NCBI GenBank assembly: GCA_947846985.1
Contig: CANTUZ010000003.1
Location: 59,282,096 to 59,346,095, forward strand
DNA length: 64,000 nt
Reading direction: 5' to 3'
Origin: Fratercula arctica
Taxonomy: Eukaryota > Chordata > Aves > Charadriiformes > Alcidae
Shown one piece after another: positions 36,603 through 49,514 of this stretch. The notes below the pieces were generated by a model. That model was not told the DNA's origin, did not search any database, and worked only from the letters and a program-made list of their open reading frames with translations. How positions within the stretch are numbered: position 1 is the stretch's first letter; every line of letters begins with the position of its first letter. Position numbers and translations under genes: made by a program.

Positions 36603-38651
36603 GAGGCAGATGATTCTATACAAGAAGCTGCACAACTAATGCAAAAAGTCAGCCAAATATAGAGAGAATGAAATCAACAGAACATGAAGTACTCTCTTAA
36701 AATACATAGAAATGGAGGGGTTTTTACTACTGTGCTATAGCAGAGATCAATTAAACTGTGCAGAACGGTTATGCAAAATGTTCGCTGTAGGGAAATCACC
36801 GTTTTCCGTAGATTCTAGGAAGGAGTGCTGGCATGCCGCCGGCAGTGATTTATTTTCACCCAGCCCTGGTGCTTGTGGCTGGCACTCAATGAAATCTTCC
36901 TGGGTAAATTATTTATTTAATTAAGAGTGGCCACAGTTGCACTGAGAGACTGAGAGCACAACAGCAGGAAGTCTGTTAGAGATTAAGTCTAACTTCTTAC
37001 AGATAGGCTGCTTATGTATACTATAAATAATTAAAATCGTAAATAAATGTATGCTGGCATTTTTGTTTAAGCTTATTAACGGCAGTTCATAATGTTGAAT
37101 GTGGTATATGTACTGCCATGTGCTGTAGTCCTCTAATTTCTTGATTAACTAACCCAGAGGCTCATGCAGCAAGCTAAGACATCAGATTGTGGCTAACTGA
37201 ACTTCTGAACTTTTTGTAAGAACAGGAGGCATCAGTAAGAGAAAAGTCAAATTTCTGAGTGTGTAAGCATGAGCAACCCAGAAGCTTTCATTTCAGTAGG
37301 CATTCCCATAAGAGCAAAGAGAGAAATCCCCTTCTTCTTAGGCTGAATAGGCAAGGTAATGCTTTCTTCTTGGTTTAACATATTCCAGAGATAACAGTTA
37401 TAGCTGGTGGCTTGAGGGAGTCCCAGGAAGAGAGGAACTCGAATATAACTAACGAGAGAAACTGTCACTCGAGGAGAAATCTCTGGAGAGTCTCTGCAAG
37501 ATTTCATATTGTATCTGTGTTGTGGTGTGTTTTTTTTTACAAAAAGAAAAGTCTAGCAATGTGATTTGATAATTGTGCTTTTATCAATAAATTTGATTTT
37601 TGAAGAATACATTCCAAGTTTGATCCTTGCTTTCTTTCCCTAATTGTTGAGTAATAAGAAAAAATCTCACAAGAGGAAAAGAAGCCACTTCTTTTAGAGG
37701 AAACCACTCACAGATTTAAACCACGTAGTTTGTCAAGAAGGGAAAAAAATGGACAAACATTTTGAAAAATGTCAGAAATGGACAGTTTTGAAACATCGGA
37801 TGTATTTGGTTTTGGACGGGCGTAATAAGCAAATCAACACAGAGCTAAGTTCCCCTTTCAGTGAGCTCTGGCAGCAGGGGCTGGCAGGCAGGCTGCCAGC
37901 GGCCGAGGTGGGGCTCTCTCCTTTGCATGGGGTGGTTTGGACCTTCCCCTCTCCTTCCCCTGTGCTTCCGCCGTGGCCCTGCTGGCTGCCTGATGGTCCT
38001 TGCTGAAGCTGTTGGCATCAACATCTGGAACACCTCTCGACTTTGAGAGGTCCGCTTTTCTCTCTTCAGCCCGGGCTCTCCAGTGCTGCTGAAACTTAAG
38101 AGTAAGTGAATGGTTGGGATTTGAGGAAGAGTTTGCCACTGTCCTAGCTGCGGTTTCACATCGCAGAGGGGCTGCTCTGACTTCCCGTTCTCCATGGCCA
38201 CCTGCCTGTGCCCATGCTGGGCTGGTTTGGGCAGCTGGATGGGCAGTGAGCTGTTGGGCAGCCAGGGATTTCTGATGTGTTAGCACCTTGGATTGGCTCC
38301 CCATGGGCACAGGAGCTGGCAGGAGCACATGGCTGGCATGGGGGGAAGAGAAGCAAAGTGGCATCTCCCCCTCTTGGGTGGCAGCTCACCATTGGGCTGA
38401 CCTCGCCAGAGCATGAAACTGCATCCTCAACATGCAGATCAGATCTTGTACGCGTGAGGTCCTTCACACTTGACTACTATGTTATACTATCACCATAATC
38501 AGGAATGATGATCTAAGAAGATGATGGTGAAGGACAGTGGTGTTTCCCAGGCTACCCTCTTCCGCTTCCCGCTTTTGGTGACCCCAAGTCACTCTCTGTG
38601 TTTCCCTTTCCAGATGGAGTTAGAAATGTGTACACATTCAGAATCGGGGTG

Positions 38652-38664
38652 TTTTTTTTTTTTT
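38652..38664. repeat. Poly(T) run, 13 bases
   Basis: Short T tract about 160 bases before the large CR1 copy. It is not part of that element. Confidence 0.85.
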
Positions 38665-38827
38665 ATTGGCAGCACCTGTGAACAATCAAAGATCAAACTG
38701 AATCAAACTTCAAACTGAAATGAATGTGATTTCAGAATAGTTTGTTTGCGGTCATTGTTTTTATTGTTTGCAAAGAAATAAAAAGCTTTACAGTAATTCC
38801 TAAGTACTCCCTAGTTGCTGCACACTG

Positions 38828-40035
38828 GAATCATAGAATCACAGAATGGTTTGGGTTGGAAGGGACCTTTAAAGATCATCTAGTCCAACCTCCCTGCCAT
38901 GGGCAGGGACATCTTTTACTAGATCAGGTTGTTCAAAGCCCTGTCAAACCTGACCTTGAACACTTCCAGTGACGGGGCATCCACAGCTTCCCAGGGCAGC
39001 TTGTTCCAGTGTCTCACCATCCTTGTTGTAAAGAATTTCTTCCTTATGTCCAATCTAAACCTACCGTCTTTCAGTTCAAAACTGTTGCCCCTTGTCCTGT
39101 TACTACAGGTCTTGGTAAAAAGTCTCTTCATCTTTCTTATAAGCCTATAAGCCCCTTTTATATATTGAAAGGCTGGAATAAGGTCTCTCCAGAGCCTTCT
39201 CTTCTCTAGGCTGAACAATCCCAACTCCTTCGGCAGTTCTTCATAGGAGAGGGGTTCCAGCCTGCTGATCATTCTCATGGTGCTCCTCTGGACCTACTCC
39301 AACAGGTCCATGTCTTTCCTGTGCTGGGGGCTCCAGAGCTGGATGCAGTACTCCATGTGGGGTCCCACCAGAGCACAGTGGAGGGGCAGAACCACCTCCC
39401 TTGACCTACTTGCCACGCTTCTTTTGATGCAGCCCAGGATGTGGTTGGCCTTCTGGGCTGCGAGCACAGATTGCTGGGTCATATCCGATTTTTCATCTAC
39501 TAATATCCCCAAGTCCCTTTCCACAGGGCTGCTTTCAATCCTTTCATCCCCCAATCTGTATTGATAACAGGGGTTGCCCTGACCCAGGTGCAGGACCCTG
39601 CACTTGGCCTTGTTGAATTTCATGAGGTTCACACGGGCCCACTTCTCAAGCCAGTCAAGGTCCCTCTTTATAGCGTCCCTTCCCTCAAGTGTATGAACTG
39701 CACCACTCAGCTTGGTATCATCCACATACTTGCTGAAGGTGCACTTAATCCCACTACGTCATTAATAAAGATACTGAGCAGTATCAGTCCCAATATGGAC
39801 CCCTGTTGGACACCACTTGATACTGATCTCCATTTGGACATTGAGACGTTCACTGCAACTCTTTGGATATGGCCATCCAGCCAGTTCCTTATCCGTTGAA
39901 TAGTCCATCAATCAAATCTGTATCTCTCCAATGTAGAGAGACGGGAATGTTGCGTGGAACTGTGTCAAAGACCTTACAGAAGTCAAGACAGATGACATCA
40001 GTTCCTCTTTCCTTATCCACCAACACAGTCACTGT
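38828..40035 (-). mobile_element. CR1 LINE, 5'-truncated copy with the 3' half of ORF2
   Basis: This is the largest and best preserved transposon in the window. Its 3' end is at 38828, where the plus strand reads GAATCATAGAATCACAGAAT, and its truncated 5' end is near 40035. CR1 spreads by target-primed reverse transcription, and truncated copies such as this one are the rule. Before ORF2 breaks, the minus strand encodes CR1-type reverse transcriptase. Motif A wording CLDFCKVFDTVP lies near 39960-40000, the QQGS-LG motif B region is near 39780-39810, and the catalytic YVDD of motif C is at about 39717-39728. The thumb and C-terminal part ends in RALNNLI and a TAG at about 38919, leaving a roughly 90-base 3' UTR. 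At least one frameshift separates motif B from motif C. The copy cannot move on its own. Confidence 0.95.
38919..39734 (-). pseudogene. CR1 ORF2 C-terminal part, broken by an internal stop
   Basis: On the minus strand the frame runs from just before the YVDDTKLSG motif (about 39728) to the normal ORF2 terminator at 38919. A single in-frame TAG at 39294-39296, after DMDLLE, divides it into about 143 and 119 codons in the same frame. In related CR1 copies this position is usually a glutamine (LLEQVQRR), so CAG to TAG is the likely change. This comparison is from memory of the family. The region covers the end of the reverse-transcriptase palm, the thumb and the C-terminal domain with EKRRLWRDLI and NSFELKDGRFRLD motifs. 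Upstream of 39734 a frame change cuts it off from motifs A and B. Only one stop in about 270 codons suggests a moderately young insertion. Confidence 0.85.
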
Positions 40036-43000
40036 AGAATAATATATAGAATAAACTTGTCATGTTTTGATGGTTAACTTTATTTGGTCCCTTCAAGTCC
40101 AGTGGCATACATATGATGTGAACAGGCCACTGAGGCTGCTATTATTTTTCGTCACCATATTCTAAAAATACTTTCAAAGAATTTTGGTAAAGAACAGATC
40201 TCAAAAGTATTTTTTAATTAGTATTTGGAATAGATAAGTACCCTTTCCTCAACTTACAGTTACTCAACTGTAAATGAGCTAATTATTTAACAGACCCAAA
40301 CTGAGTACAGTGAAATGAAGAACCCTCAGGTCCTTTCGCTCCAGCTGCAGAAGAGGCCATTGCTATCAAATGCTAGTTTCTCATTTCAGCAAAATCTGGT
40401 TCCAGGTGCTCAGGCACCTTCTTTCCTTAGTTTCTTGGTTTTATTTGCTTTAAAACTTTGGCATAAACCCTATAATTTACTGTTAACTACGCTACCAAAT
40501 GTAACCAGTTTAGACTATATAATAAGTAGTGATAGTTTGAAATTTAAGTATACTTGTTTCCAAAAATAAAAATGTTGATTTTCATGTTAATTATCTAAAA
40601 TAAGCACAACTCCCATCACCACCATCATTACTTGTCTTAGATTTCTTTAGGGCTGTTTGCATGCAAAGGGAAGTATCAGTTTCCTACTTCCAAATAGAGA
40701 AAGTCATTATGTAGTCTCACAAGCCTCAACTTCTGTAATAGCTTAATTTTTCTTTTCAATTATAATCAATATTAACTGTTTTGCCAATGCCAGCATTGGG
40801 AGAAAAGCCATAAGAGATTGATGTGCAGGCAGAATGAGAATAGCATGACTATTTTTATGTTTCTGACATCAGTGTCCTGGTTTATGTAATGTTGTATGAC
40901 ACGGTGACTGGATGCTCCATGCTATTCCTTCCTCAGTGAACCAAACATCTCTTCCAATATTGCCCCTCGTTTCAAAAGTTGTAGAAACTTCTAAAAAAAT
41001 AATTTGCTAATTTGGGGTGTTCTCTTACTGTCTGTTTGGAAAGCTTATAGTCTCCTTACTTTTCATAAACAATATTCCTACACCATGTTAATGTATATTC
41101 CTAATTGGATACTCATGGGTCAATAAGAGATAATTAATCAGTTTCCTACTTCAAATACAGCATTTTTAAAACTATCATGAAGCTTTGTTATAACAGGACA
41201 TCTCTGCACTCTTTTATACTTACTGAGATGGGTACATTTCGTTACCATCATGATTCCTGTTCTGTCCTTTATCTGTTTTCATTATTTTTTCTCTATATTG
41301 AAAAGCAATACTATTTTACTGCTGGGAACAGTAAAAGCTGCTCCTACCACATCCTCATTTTTCCACATCTCCTTTTACCCCATAGACACCACCTTCACCG
41401 CCTATTTGCCACATCCCCACATCCGTACCTATTCTGTACAAGGGTTTGCTGGGTTCCTTTATGTTTCAAGAAAGCAGGCTTTTGAAAAGTCAGATGGCTT
41501 CCAGAAGTAGTTGCACAAGCCAGTTTTGTGCTATGTCTCCTGTATGAGAACTGACAGAACCGACAGCTGGTTGTAAAAAAAAAAAAAAATAGGAAGAAGA
41601 AAAGTCAACTATGCTAAAAATTTCACTTTCCAAATGGAGTAAAATGCCTGTTTTGACTATTCCTTGTTCAAACAACCCCTTGGTCTTTTAATGATGTAGA
41701 GATTTGGATTGCATCCCCTTAATGAGCATTGGCCGACTCTGTGGTGTCCTTTTCCTGGGGTGTGTGTGTGAAAGTAAGGTTAGCTGTAACGTTGTAATAA
41801 GGTGCTAGAGAAAGGGAGCCCCAGGACTCTTCCCAAATGCCTGGCTGCTCTGGTTAACCCCTTCTGTGTTTCAACAGGCAAATGGCATGCGGGAAGTTAA
41901 CTTTCCAAGCACAGGTTGGATGTTGCAGGAGCAGCCTGGTGCTTCCCAAACAGTTGAGCAGTTACTACTTTACAGCTGCTGTTCAGACACAGAAATAAGA
42001 GGGTGTGCGCTGCAGCTTTCTTCTTCCCAATCAGGTTATACACAGACCTTTTGAGAATTATGAATGTAGCCCTCAAAATTAGTCAGCCTCACACTATTTA
42101 TGTTGAGCTTCAGATCCTTGTTTCCCTCCTACGTTTACTCGGATTAGGGGTTGATATGGTGCTATGGACATCTCTATGGCTTTAACTAAATGCACAGCGG
42201 CAGCTAGCTCCGGCCAGCCTCTGCCTCCTGCGAGGAGGAAGAGAACAGAGCTTTAACCCCGCTTTCCACACAGCCTCCCCGCCCCTCGTGTCCTTTCAGT
42301 GGCCGGTGGCCGCTGGTGTGACTCAGAGCAGATGCACCCGCTGGAGGAGTTGCCAAAGAGCTGTCCTGGCAGCCTGCACTCGGCGGTCACCTCGTGCTGC
42401 TCCTCCCTTGGTGCCGGGGACACCATGGGCACGCAGTCTCCGGGGACAGCTCTTCCTCAGCAGGGATTTCCTTCCAGGCAGGGGGGGATCTCCTGGTCGG
42501 GATTTGGACACCGTTTCATTTTCCTCACCTGTTACACTAGAGATGGCGTCCAGGGTATGTGTTAGCATCGCTGCCTCGTGGCTTTTGCAGCTTTGAAGGT
42601 GCAGCAGTGCTCCAGGGATGTCCCCACCACAGCCATGCAATGGTGTGGTGATGGGGCCGTGTACCTCGGTCGTACCCGATACAGCCTCTGCGGAGAGGGG
42701 CCGGGGTAGAGGAGAGGGGAGAACGTCCCTTCCACAGATGTTGATACGAGAGAAGAGGCAAGTGGTCTCTGCTCGCTCCGCCTTGCATGCTTGGCAGAAA
42801 GGCTGTGAGTTGTGAAACCGTCTGATCCGTCACTGACTAATGTTATGTGAATTTCAGAATGTGCGGCAAAACGTAGTATATGGTTTATAAGCTGTTTAAA
42901 AGCTCCCGATGAATTGGGGGGGGATTGTGATACCCACTTCTGAAGGGGTGAGGGGCTTTGTGTGTTTCATGTGAAACACTGCAGGTTGTATTTTCCCATG

Positions 43001-43930
43001 GAATTTGCAAACTTGCTAAAAATATATTTAGGTACTTCACAAGTTCTTGGTGACATGGTATCTTGCACATTTACACCTCTCCTATTTTTCATGACTCTTG
43101 CGTTATTGTAAGAGCTCCTACAATTGCGAGCACTAGGGGATTTGAATGTTTTGACTCCCCCATCTTCTGTAGGAAGCAAATTGTTTTATTCCAGAACGTT
43201 GCATTGAGTGGGCACCAGCAAATGTCCTGGGAATGACAGGAGAAAAGAGGGACCAGTACTAGGTGTCTGCAGAAAATTTGTTAGGATAATCAGCTAGAGG
43301 GCACCAATGAATATTTCTTCTTAGGGCTGTTAAATTAGGCCATGTGGACTCCAGCATATAGATGCATGAGAGAAACATGAGGGCTTTGCGAAACAGTTGT
43401 GCTAAAAATAATTTTCAGTGTTATTTTTAATAATGTTATCGCAAATGAAGACAGTGAGGTAGAAGTTTGTAGCCTGGGACATTTCTTTCTCCTGCTTTAC
43501 CGGGTAAACACTATAAATCCTTGAGTGTTTGTTTGGCTAGGTAGTGCTTTCCAAAAGTATGTCAACGAAGTAGGCATCGGAGTCATAAAATACTTTCCTA
43601 TATTTAGATTTTAAATATGCAATAGAAAGTCATTAACTTTTAGACTCCCAAGCACCAAAATCTCTTCTGAAAAGGGGGCTCGGATGTTAAAATCAGTTAA
43701 TTAAAAAAATAAAGGTTTTAATATTGCCAGAAATCCAAAGTCAGTGTTTCCCCATCAGCAGGGATGGTAGGCTCCGTTACATCTTAGTAAGTTTGATTAC
43801 TGTGAAGGCATGAGAAGGATCCTGAAACTGTTGAAGAGGCAGGAGTTATTGTGGGATTACTAGTGGATTGGTTAATTTAGAGGATTATGATTTTAATTTG
43901 ATATTAATGCCCCAACAAAATCCAGTTGCA
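40036..43930. other. Unique sequence with one GC-rich patch, no gene seen
   Basis: A+T-rich to about 42190. The 42200-42740 segment is G+C-rich and opens frames on both strands (42288-42596 plus, 42323-42640 minus, 42537-42833 minus), none with a recognised domain. A 15-base A run is at 41575-41589. Confidence 0.5.
41575..41589. repeat. Poly(A) run, 15 bases
   Basis: Uninterrupted A run after CAGCTGGTTGT. No attached element was recognised. Confidence 0.85.
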
Positions 43931-44003
43931 CAGAATCACAGAGTACTGTAGGTTAGAAGGGATCTCTGGGGGTCATCTTTCTAGCCCCTGCCCAAAGCAG
44001 GTG
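43931..44003 (-). mobile_element. CR1 LINE, short 3' end fragment, minus strand
   Basis: Plus-strand reading CAGAATCACAGAGTACTGTA, GGTTAGAAGGGATCTCTGGG, GGTCATCTTTCTAGCCCCTG and CCAAAGCAGG matches the reversed CR1 tail (CAGAATCACAGAATGG, GGTTGGAAGGGACCTCTGGA, GATCATCTAGTCCAACCCC, TGCCAAAGCAGG). Only about 70 bases remain. It is noncoding. Confidence 0.85.
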
Positions 44004-44800
44004 TGTGGTGCATGGTTTTGCATGTCATTGGTAACTTACCTTTATGTGGGTTTGATTAGTGCAAGCAACATTAACTATTCAGGTGTTTTTTTGAGTAGTG
44101 GAGAGGCAGATGCCAAGGAGGGGTAAAAATGAAGCCAAAAGTATTTTACAAAGAAGTTGATCTGGATAGCGTTGAAGCATCACCAAAAAATCCTACCCCG
44201 CCTCACATGTGTGGATACTTTTATTTAGAACAAACATTGCTCTTGGGTAGCAGAAGGGACTTAGTTTGAGCATTTGTGAATTAATTTTAAATTGTTCTTT
44301 TCATTGCTGGCTAATATACGGAAAGAATTGGTAAATTGTAAAAGCAAAGGCTATACAGCATTTTATAGCCCGTGGTTCTGTTTAGACTTAATCCCTATAA
44401 TGCAGTGTTAAAATTTACAAAACAGCTTGTAATTGCAGTAGCTTACTTAAACCAGCTATTTGTGGTTATGTCTGCTGAGGAAACTTAAACTTCAACGTTC
44501 CCCAGCCATCTAATAGCAGCAAATTGACTGCGGGTCTCTTGTAAGAATATCTAAATGTAGGCTGTTGAATAATCCCTTTGGGGGCCCTGTAACTATTTTT
44601 GTGCCTGGATATGCGTCATCAGTGGGTATTTTCTCTGGTGACTAGCTTACATCAGTAGGTCTCCTACCATACACTCTATCAGTGAGTGACTTATGATTGA
44701 TGGGAGTCACGGCCGCTGTTTAGCTTTTATCTGTGACCTCAAATAATGGACAACAGGAATTTCCAGGCTGTTAAATTCCTTGAATGACTGAAGACCCGGG
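44004..44800. other. A+T-rich unique sequence, no gene seen
   Basis: Nothing recognisable between the CR1 tail and the CpG-rich patch that follows. CpGs are rare here, which makes the patch at 44801 stand out. Confidence 0.5.
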
Positions 44801-45130
44801 ATGGCTCTGCTGATAAATGCAGGTAGTACCCAGATCCCGGGTGTTCACCAGGGGCCGAGGCGGGGAGGAAGGAGGAGGGGGGTTCCTCGGCTGCAAGGCG
44901 GTGAATCTGGCTCTGCCGCGCAGCCGAAAGGTAGGCTGCCCCGGACGCCGGGGTAGCAGCCGTGCCGAAGGAACGACGAGCGACCGTGATGCTCTGACTA
45001 ACTCCCGAGCTCTCCAGCCATACGTGTCCGCCAGTGGCGGTGGCATTTCAATGTGTTTGACTGGCTGATCTTGAGGGCAGTTTGCTGGTCCCTTTTACCC
45101 AGGGAGACGCGCAGTTTGCAGCGCCGTGGA
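44801..45130. promoter_or_regulatory. Compact CpG-rich patch, candidate CpG island
   Basis: Counting by eye, about 26 CpG dinucleotides fall within roughly 330 bases, with the densest line at 44941-45000 (nine). Flanks are CpG-poor and A+T-rich. Two CCCGGG sites and a GC-box-like GAGGCGGGGAGG lie at the start. A plausible plus-strand splice donor AAAG/GTAGGC is at 44930/44931. Unmethylated germline CpG islands usually mark promoters, but no gene is recognised on either side. The open frames across it (44771-45046 minus, 44817-45068 plus) are composition-driven. It could be a promoter or first exon of a noncoding RNA, an enhancer, or a chance GC-rich patch. Confidence 0.4.
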
Positions 45131-46408
45131 GGGAAGTGCTGTGGAATTTTCAGCTGCAGCCTGGTTGTTTTCTTAACCCTTTTTGTTACTGCCCATGAGC
45201 AGTGAGCGGATTTGTTGGAGTGCTTAACCCAGGTGCTCTCTGGGCTAACCCTGAAGGTGCAGTAGGCTACGTGCTTTTAAGGTTAAGTTGCACCTGCCAC
45301 AGTGACCCACTGAGCATGCGGTCGTAGTTCATTTCCTGCTGTTCAGCACTTCATGTTACGAAAATAAGGACTGCGGATACTGAGTTATCCCCTCTTTCTC
45401 CTTCCACTCTGCCTTTCTGTCAGAAGCTGACGTGCGAAATGGGACTGCGAGGCAGCTACGAGATTTCTGTGAGTGTTACCTGGGATGGATTTAGCAGTGA
45501 CTGAGTCAGCCCTACGGCGAGGCACTTTGTCATTTCTTCTTTCCCCCCTCTGTTCTTCCTGGCTCTCCCGGGCTCAGTCCCCCTGATACAGCTGATAGGA
45601 AGCAGGAGATCGGCTCTCTGTGAACTCAAGCTCAGGAGTCTCTCGAGCCCTTCTCCTGGCAACCAGGGAGTAAAAGTGACAGACGTGGATGTTCTTGGTG
45701 TGATTGATGATTAAAAAAAAGTCCTTAATGCCGTTTATCGCCTGGCATTGTTTGGCTGAGGGAGGATAGCAGCTGGATCCAAATTCCTCCTCGCCACTTC
45801 TTCCTGTTGGCAGGTGGCCCTCCGCATGGACTGGGCTTGCAAACTCTCACACCGGCCTTACATATTTGAGTGCCTACTATTGTTTTTTTTCGCTCAGGTG
45901 GCAGCAGAACGGGGCTTTTGTGCAGGATTTTGAGACTCGAAAACTTGCAGAGGGAAATGAGGAGCGGCGTTTTAACTCGCCTGTGTGTCTCCTCCTCCGC
46001 ACGTACTAGCCCAGAGGTCGCAGTTAATGAATGAAACCAAGCTTCCTGCAGGAGCTGGTTAACCCACGTCTGCGCATTTGTTGACACAGTGCTGGCACAC
46101 AGCTGCCTTCGGTGGCAAGGCATGTGCTGTCGTAGCGTGGATGCCCTCGCTCCGAGGGATACTGGTTATGTATACCTTTCCGTTCCTTGCAGACAGGTGC
46201 CTGGTACAACAGCCGCCCTGGGTCTGAAGCAGGTTTCCTCATCTCCTCTCTGGCTAGTTGAGTGCTGGTTAAGAATTGCATTCGACAGAAGTAGTAGGAA
46301 GAGAAGCGGCAATTAAAAAGAGGCTTGGAAAATCAAGGAAGAGGAGGGAATGAGAAGGTTTTCATTGAACTGTGATTTACGAGTATACTCTTCCTTTGTT
46401 TCTGTATC

Positions 46409-46431
46409 TTTTTCTTTTTTTTTTTTTTTTT
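46409..46431. repeat. T-rich tract followed by TGCAG
   Basis: TTTTTC followed by 17 T and TGCAG. In form it is a strong polypyrimidine-AG splice acceptor on the plus strand (AG at about 46434-46435), but no convincing exon was recognised after it. Confidence 0.8.
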
Positions 46432-49400
46432 GCAGTCACTTCAATATGACTGTGATTCATGACAAACTGGTTGTATAATTCAAAAATCTGTAAAAGGTTA
46501 ACCACAAAAAGCTTGATGAATCTTGAGTCATTTGCATTAAAATTCAGTGAATTTTCCTGGGGTACTGTGCTTAGAAAATGTAAAGCTTGCTAACTGATTG
46601 ATGTTGCTATAGGTAATATTTGCCACAGCTTTCTAGGAATCATTATGCCCAGCTATACGTTCATATGTTTTGGCTAATATTGACCTGCCTTTCCCCCATT
46701 TTTTGGAGGATTTTATTTTAGAGTAGTGATAGTGTTTTAGGATAGCTTTCATTTACAGTGTTCATGTGAGAGCTCAGCATCACCAGCATTCCAGAAAGAC
46801 TCCGCAGGCATTCAAAACATTGCAGAAAGGGTCGGCATTTGCTAGAAAAAAGCATTAGCAAGTTGCATGCCGTTTCCTGATGCTTGGCACTGGGGCTGTC
46901 TGCAAGGCGGAGGGATGAAATCCAAACTGGCACGTGGCAGCGTGTGCAGGTACCTCCCTGTGGGCTGTGACAGGGGTGTCGTGTTGGGGACAAACTAATT
47001 TAGGTGCTGACCTGGCAGCGAAGTCATGCCAGGTGGATGCCTGGGTCCATCTGCCTACGCCCTGTTGACCTAAGTGACTAAGTGCAGGCACCAAGTCCTG
47101 CTTGCACAGCTTGAATTGAGGAACGATGACCACGGTGGCTAAAGCCTTGTTTTTCTGGAAGAGCCTTCACCTTATTCAATGGCCACCTTTAAAATCTCAT
47201 CAGTCGCCCTGGACAATGGCAAACCAGATGTTTCATCTTGGTAGTTAAAATAATTAGGTGTTTTGAGCAACGGATACTGCACATTCACTGGAAGTCAAAG
47301 CATCCACTGCTGCATCTTGTAATAACTCCATCAGCAAAACCTCTCCCTCCTCCAGCGAAGCGTGTTGGTATTTCAGCGTGGAACTAGTTCCCAGTGGGCA
47401 CAGGACTGTAATTACCATACTTGGGAGGTGAAAATGGAGACTGAATCTGACACGGGAATATCAGGGGCTTGATTTTGAAATTTTTTAAAGATTAAATACA
47501 ATTAATTTCTCTCCTACCTGTTAAATCTATGACTGCATGCTCTGATCAGCTGCTGTGGTGTTGGATATTTGTTGAGGGTCATAACAGTGAATTGGTATTC
47601 AATAGTTTTGTATCTTTTTGACAAAGTATTCTCAGTGCTTAAATATTCTTGAGAATAAAGAGGTGCCCTTGGATGGGAAGAACAGCAAAGGTAATACAAA
47701 ACTCACCTTGCCCATGGCCCTCCCTTCTGACAGTGTTATTTTGTTTGAAGAGTGACCGTATGGAGCAGACAGTGCTGCTCAGTCATTAACGAAATCATTA
47801 ATGCCAGTAGAGATATGTTGCTACTGTGAGCTGGCTATACATTGGAAACATATTCTGAAATATGAGGCAAAGTAGTGATTTCACTACTTCAGAGCACACA
47901 GTATCTTTTGATTGTGTTAGTTCAAAATCATCTTATTAGTGTCATAAATACTTGATCTCTGAAGGTGATCTTTGTTTTTCCATACAGTTCCATTGAAATC
48001 GTTGAACCAGTTCCTAGATACTGGGGAACTCTGATTTTGGTCAGCTTGTGTGAGGAAGGGCTTGGACAGTTTCATTGGTTTGTTTTGTTTCTTCAGGTGT
48101 CATGGAGGAAATATGGGTTAGCCATCGCCTCATTTAGACATTATTTTGCTGCAGGGAAAAATGAGGAGTTACTCATAAACATTGTTGATGTTTGTAGTGA
48201 GTGGAGTAATACAGAGCGAAGAAGAAGAGAAGCAATGCAGTGAAACAGTATAAGGAAAATACAGCGCAAAAAAAAGTTGGGAAAGTGAAAAAAGGTACTG
48301 GTATTTCACTTTTGTGGTATTTCATTTTTTTAATCCAATTGATAAGATAAACGAAGAGCCTTCTATCTTTTTGATGTTATTGTGTACAGTGATGTGAATG
48401 AATGGAGTCAGATAACACTTGAGCTCTTCCTGCACGCTCTGTGCCTGGTGGCCTCGGTTTTGCAGCCTTTCCTCATCAGCTCAGTCCTTCCTGCAAGCGG
48501 CCTGTGACTTTCGTAAGACTGTTGGAGATCCAGGACCAGGCTGTCAGTAAGTGAACAGATTCATAAATATTACCCTGGCATGGAGTTAGTTTGAGAGGAA
48601 CCCACCCATTTGTTTGCACATGGGGAAGAAGAGAGAAGGGAGATGTTGCAGGGGAAGCCTGGGTACTGTGGCAGATGGGAAGGTACCTCCTTTAAGTCGG
48701 TAGCCCGGCACCAGCTCCTGTAAACTGTGGCAAAGTCTCTTCTTCGTCTCCTGTGTTTATTCCTGTATATACACGGCGTGGTAATTCCTGCAGGGATTTT
48801 TGCTTTTGGCAGTATTTCTCTTCAGTGCCACAAAGTGAGCATTTTTCCTGCAGGACCTCAAACATCTCAACAAGTGGTGTGCCGCCAGTGACTCAGCGCA
48901 GAGTCCCCGTCCATCTGCTCGCAGCCACCAGCGCTCCTTACCAGCCTCCTATTTTCAGATGCAAAGCCGTACGTGAACCCTGAGACAGGAGTGGGTAAGG
49001 GACAGGGTCATCCTGGGTAAAGAGGTCCCGTACCCCAAGAAGAGAGCGAGGGAAGAAGCTCCCTTCCAACCCAGGCTAAAATCTTCCCAAGGCAGATCGT
49101 GGCCCTCCGCAGGGTGTTCAGATTGGCTTGGAAACTTGGTGTAAAGGAGGCGAGAAAGAAACGCTGCAGCCTGGCATCCCCAGGAGCCTTGATAATGTCA
49201 GGACACCTGACAGTACAGCGGTACTTCAAAAATATCACTGTTGTGAAGGATTTACATGATACTGCAATAGCTAATAACATGAGTGCAGTACAAGGCACTA
49301 ACTCAAGATTGCTGAGGAGTTTGCCAAGTGTCTGTAGTTTCATGTCATGACTTTGTCCCTTTCCAGACAGGCCTTTAGCATTGGGGACCTTTCCAGAAAC

Positions 49401-49514
49401 TCATCCAGCCTTTCTTTTTCTCAAGCACAATTGCCAATTGCTACACTACTAGTTAGAAATAATAGCAACTAAGTTAAAAAATTAAATTCCTTATCAGGTA
49501 GTCATTTTGTTTTC

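Larger units (their letters stand above)
26451..38827. other. Long unique stretch with several GC-rich patches, no gene seen
   Basis: GC- and CpG-richer patches lie at about 27430-27560, 28310-28620, 28920-29330, 33880-34030, 35040-35160 and 37860-38400, separated by A+T-rich DNA. In each patch both strands stay open together, so the open frames there are not persuasive. The longest frame in the window (29318-29965 plus, 215 codons) begins at the edge of one patch and runs into A+T-rich DNA. It has no recognised domain. G, A and T homopolymers are listed separately. Confidence 0.45.
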
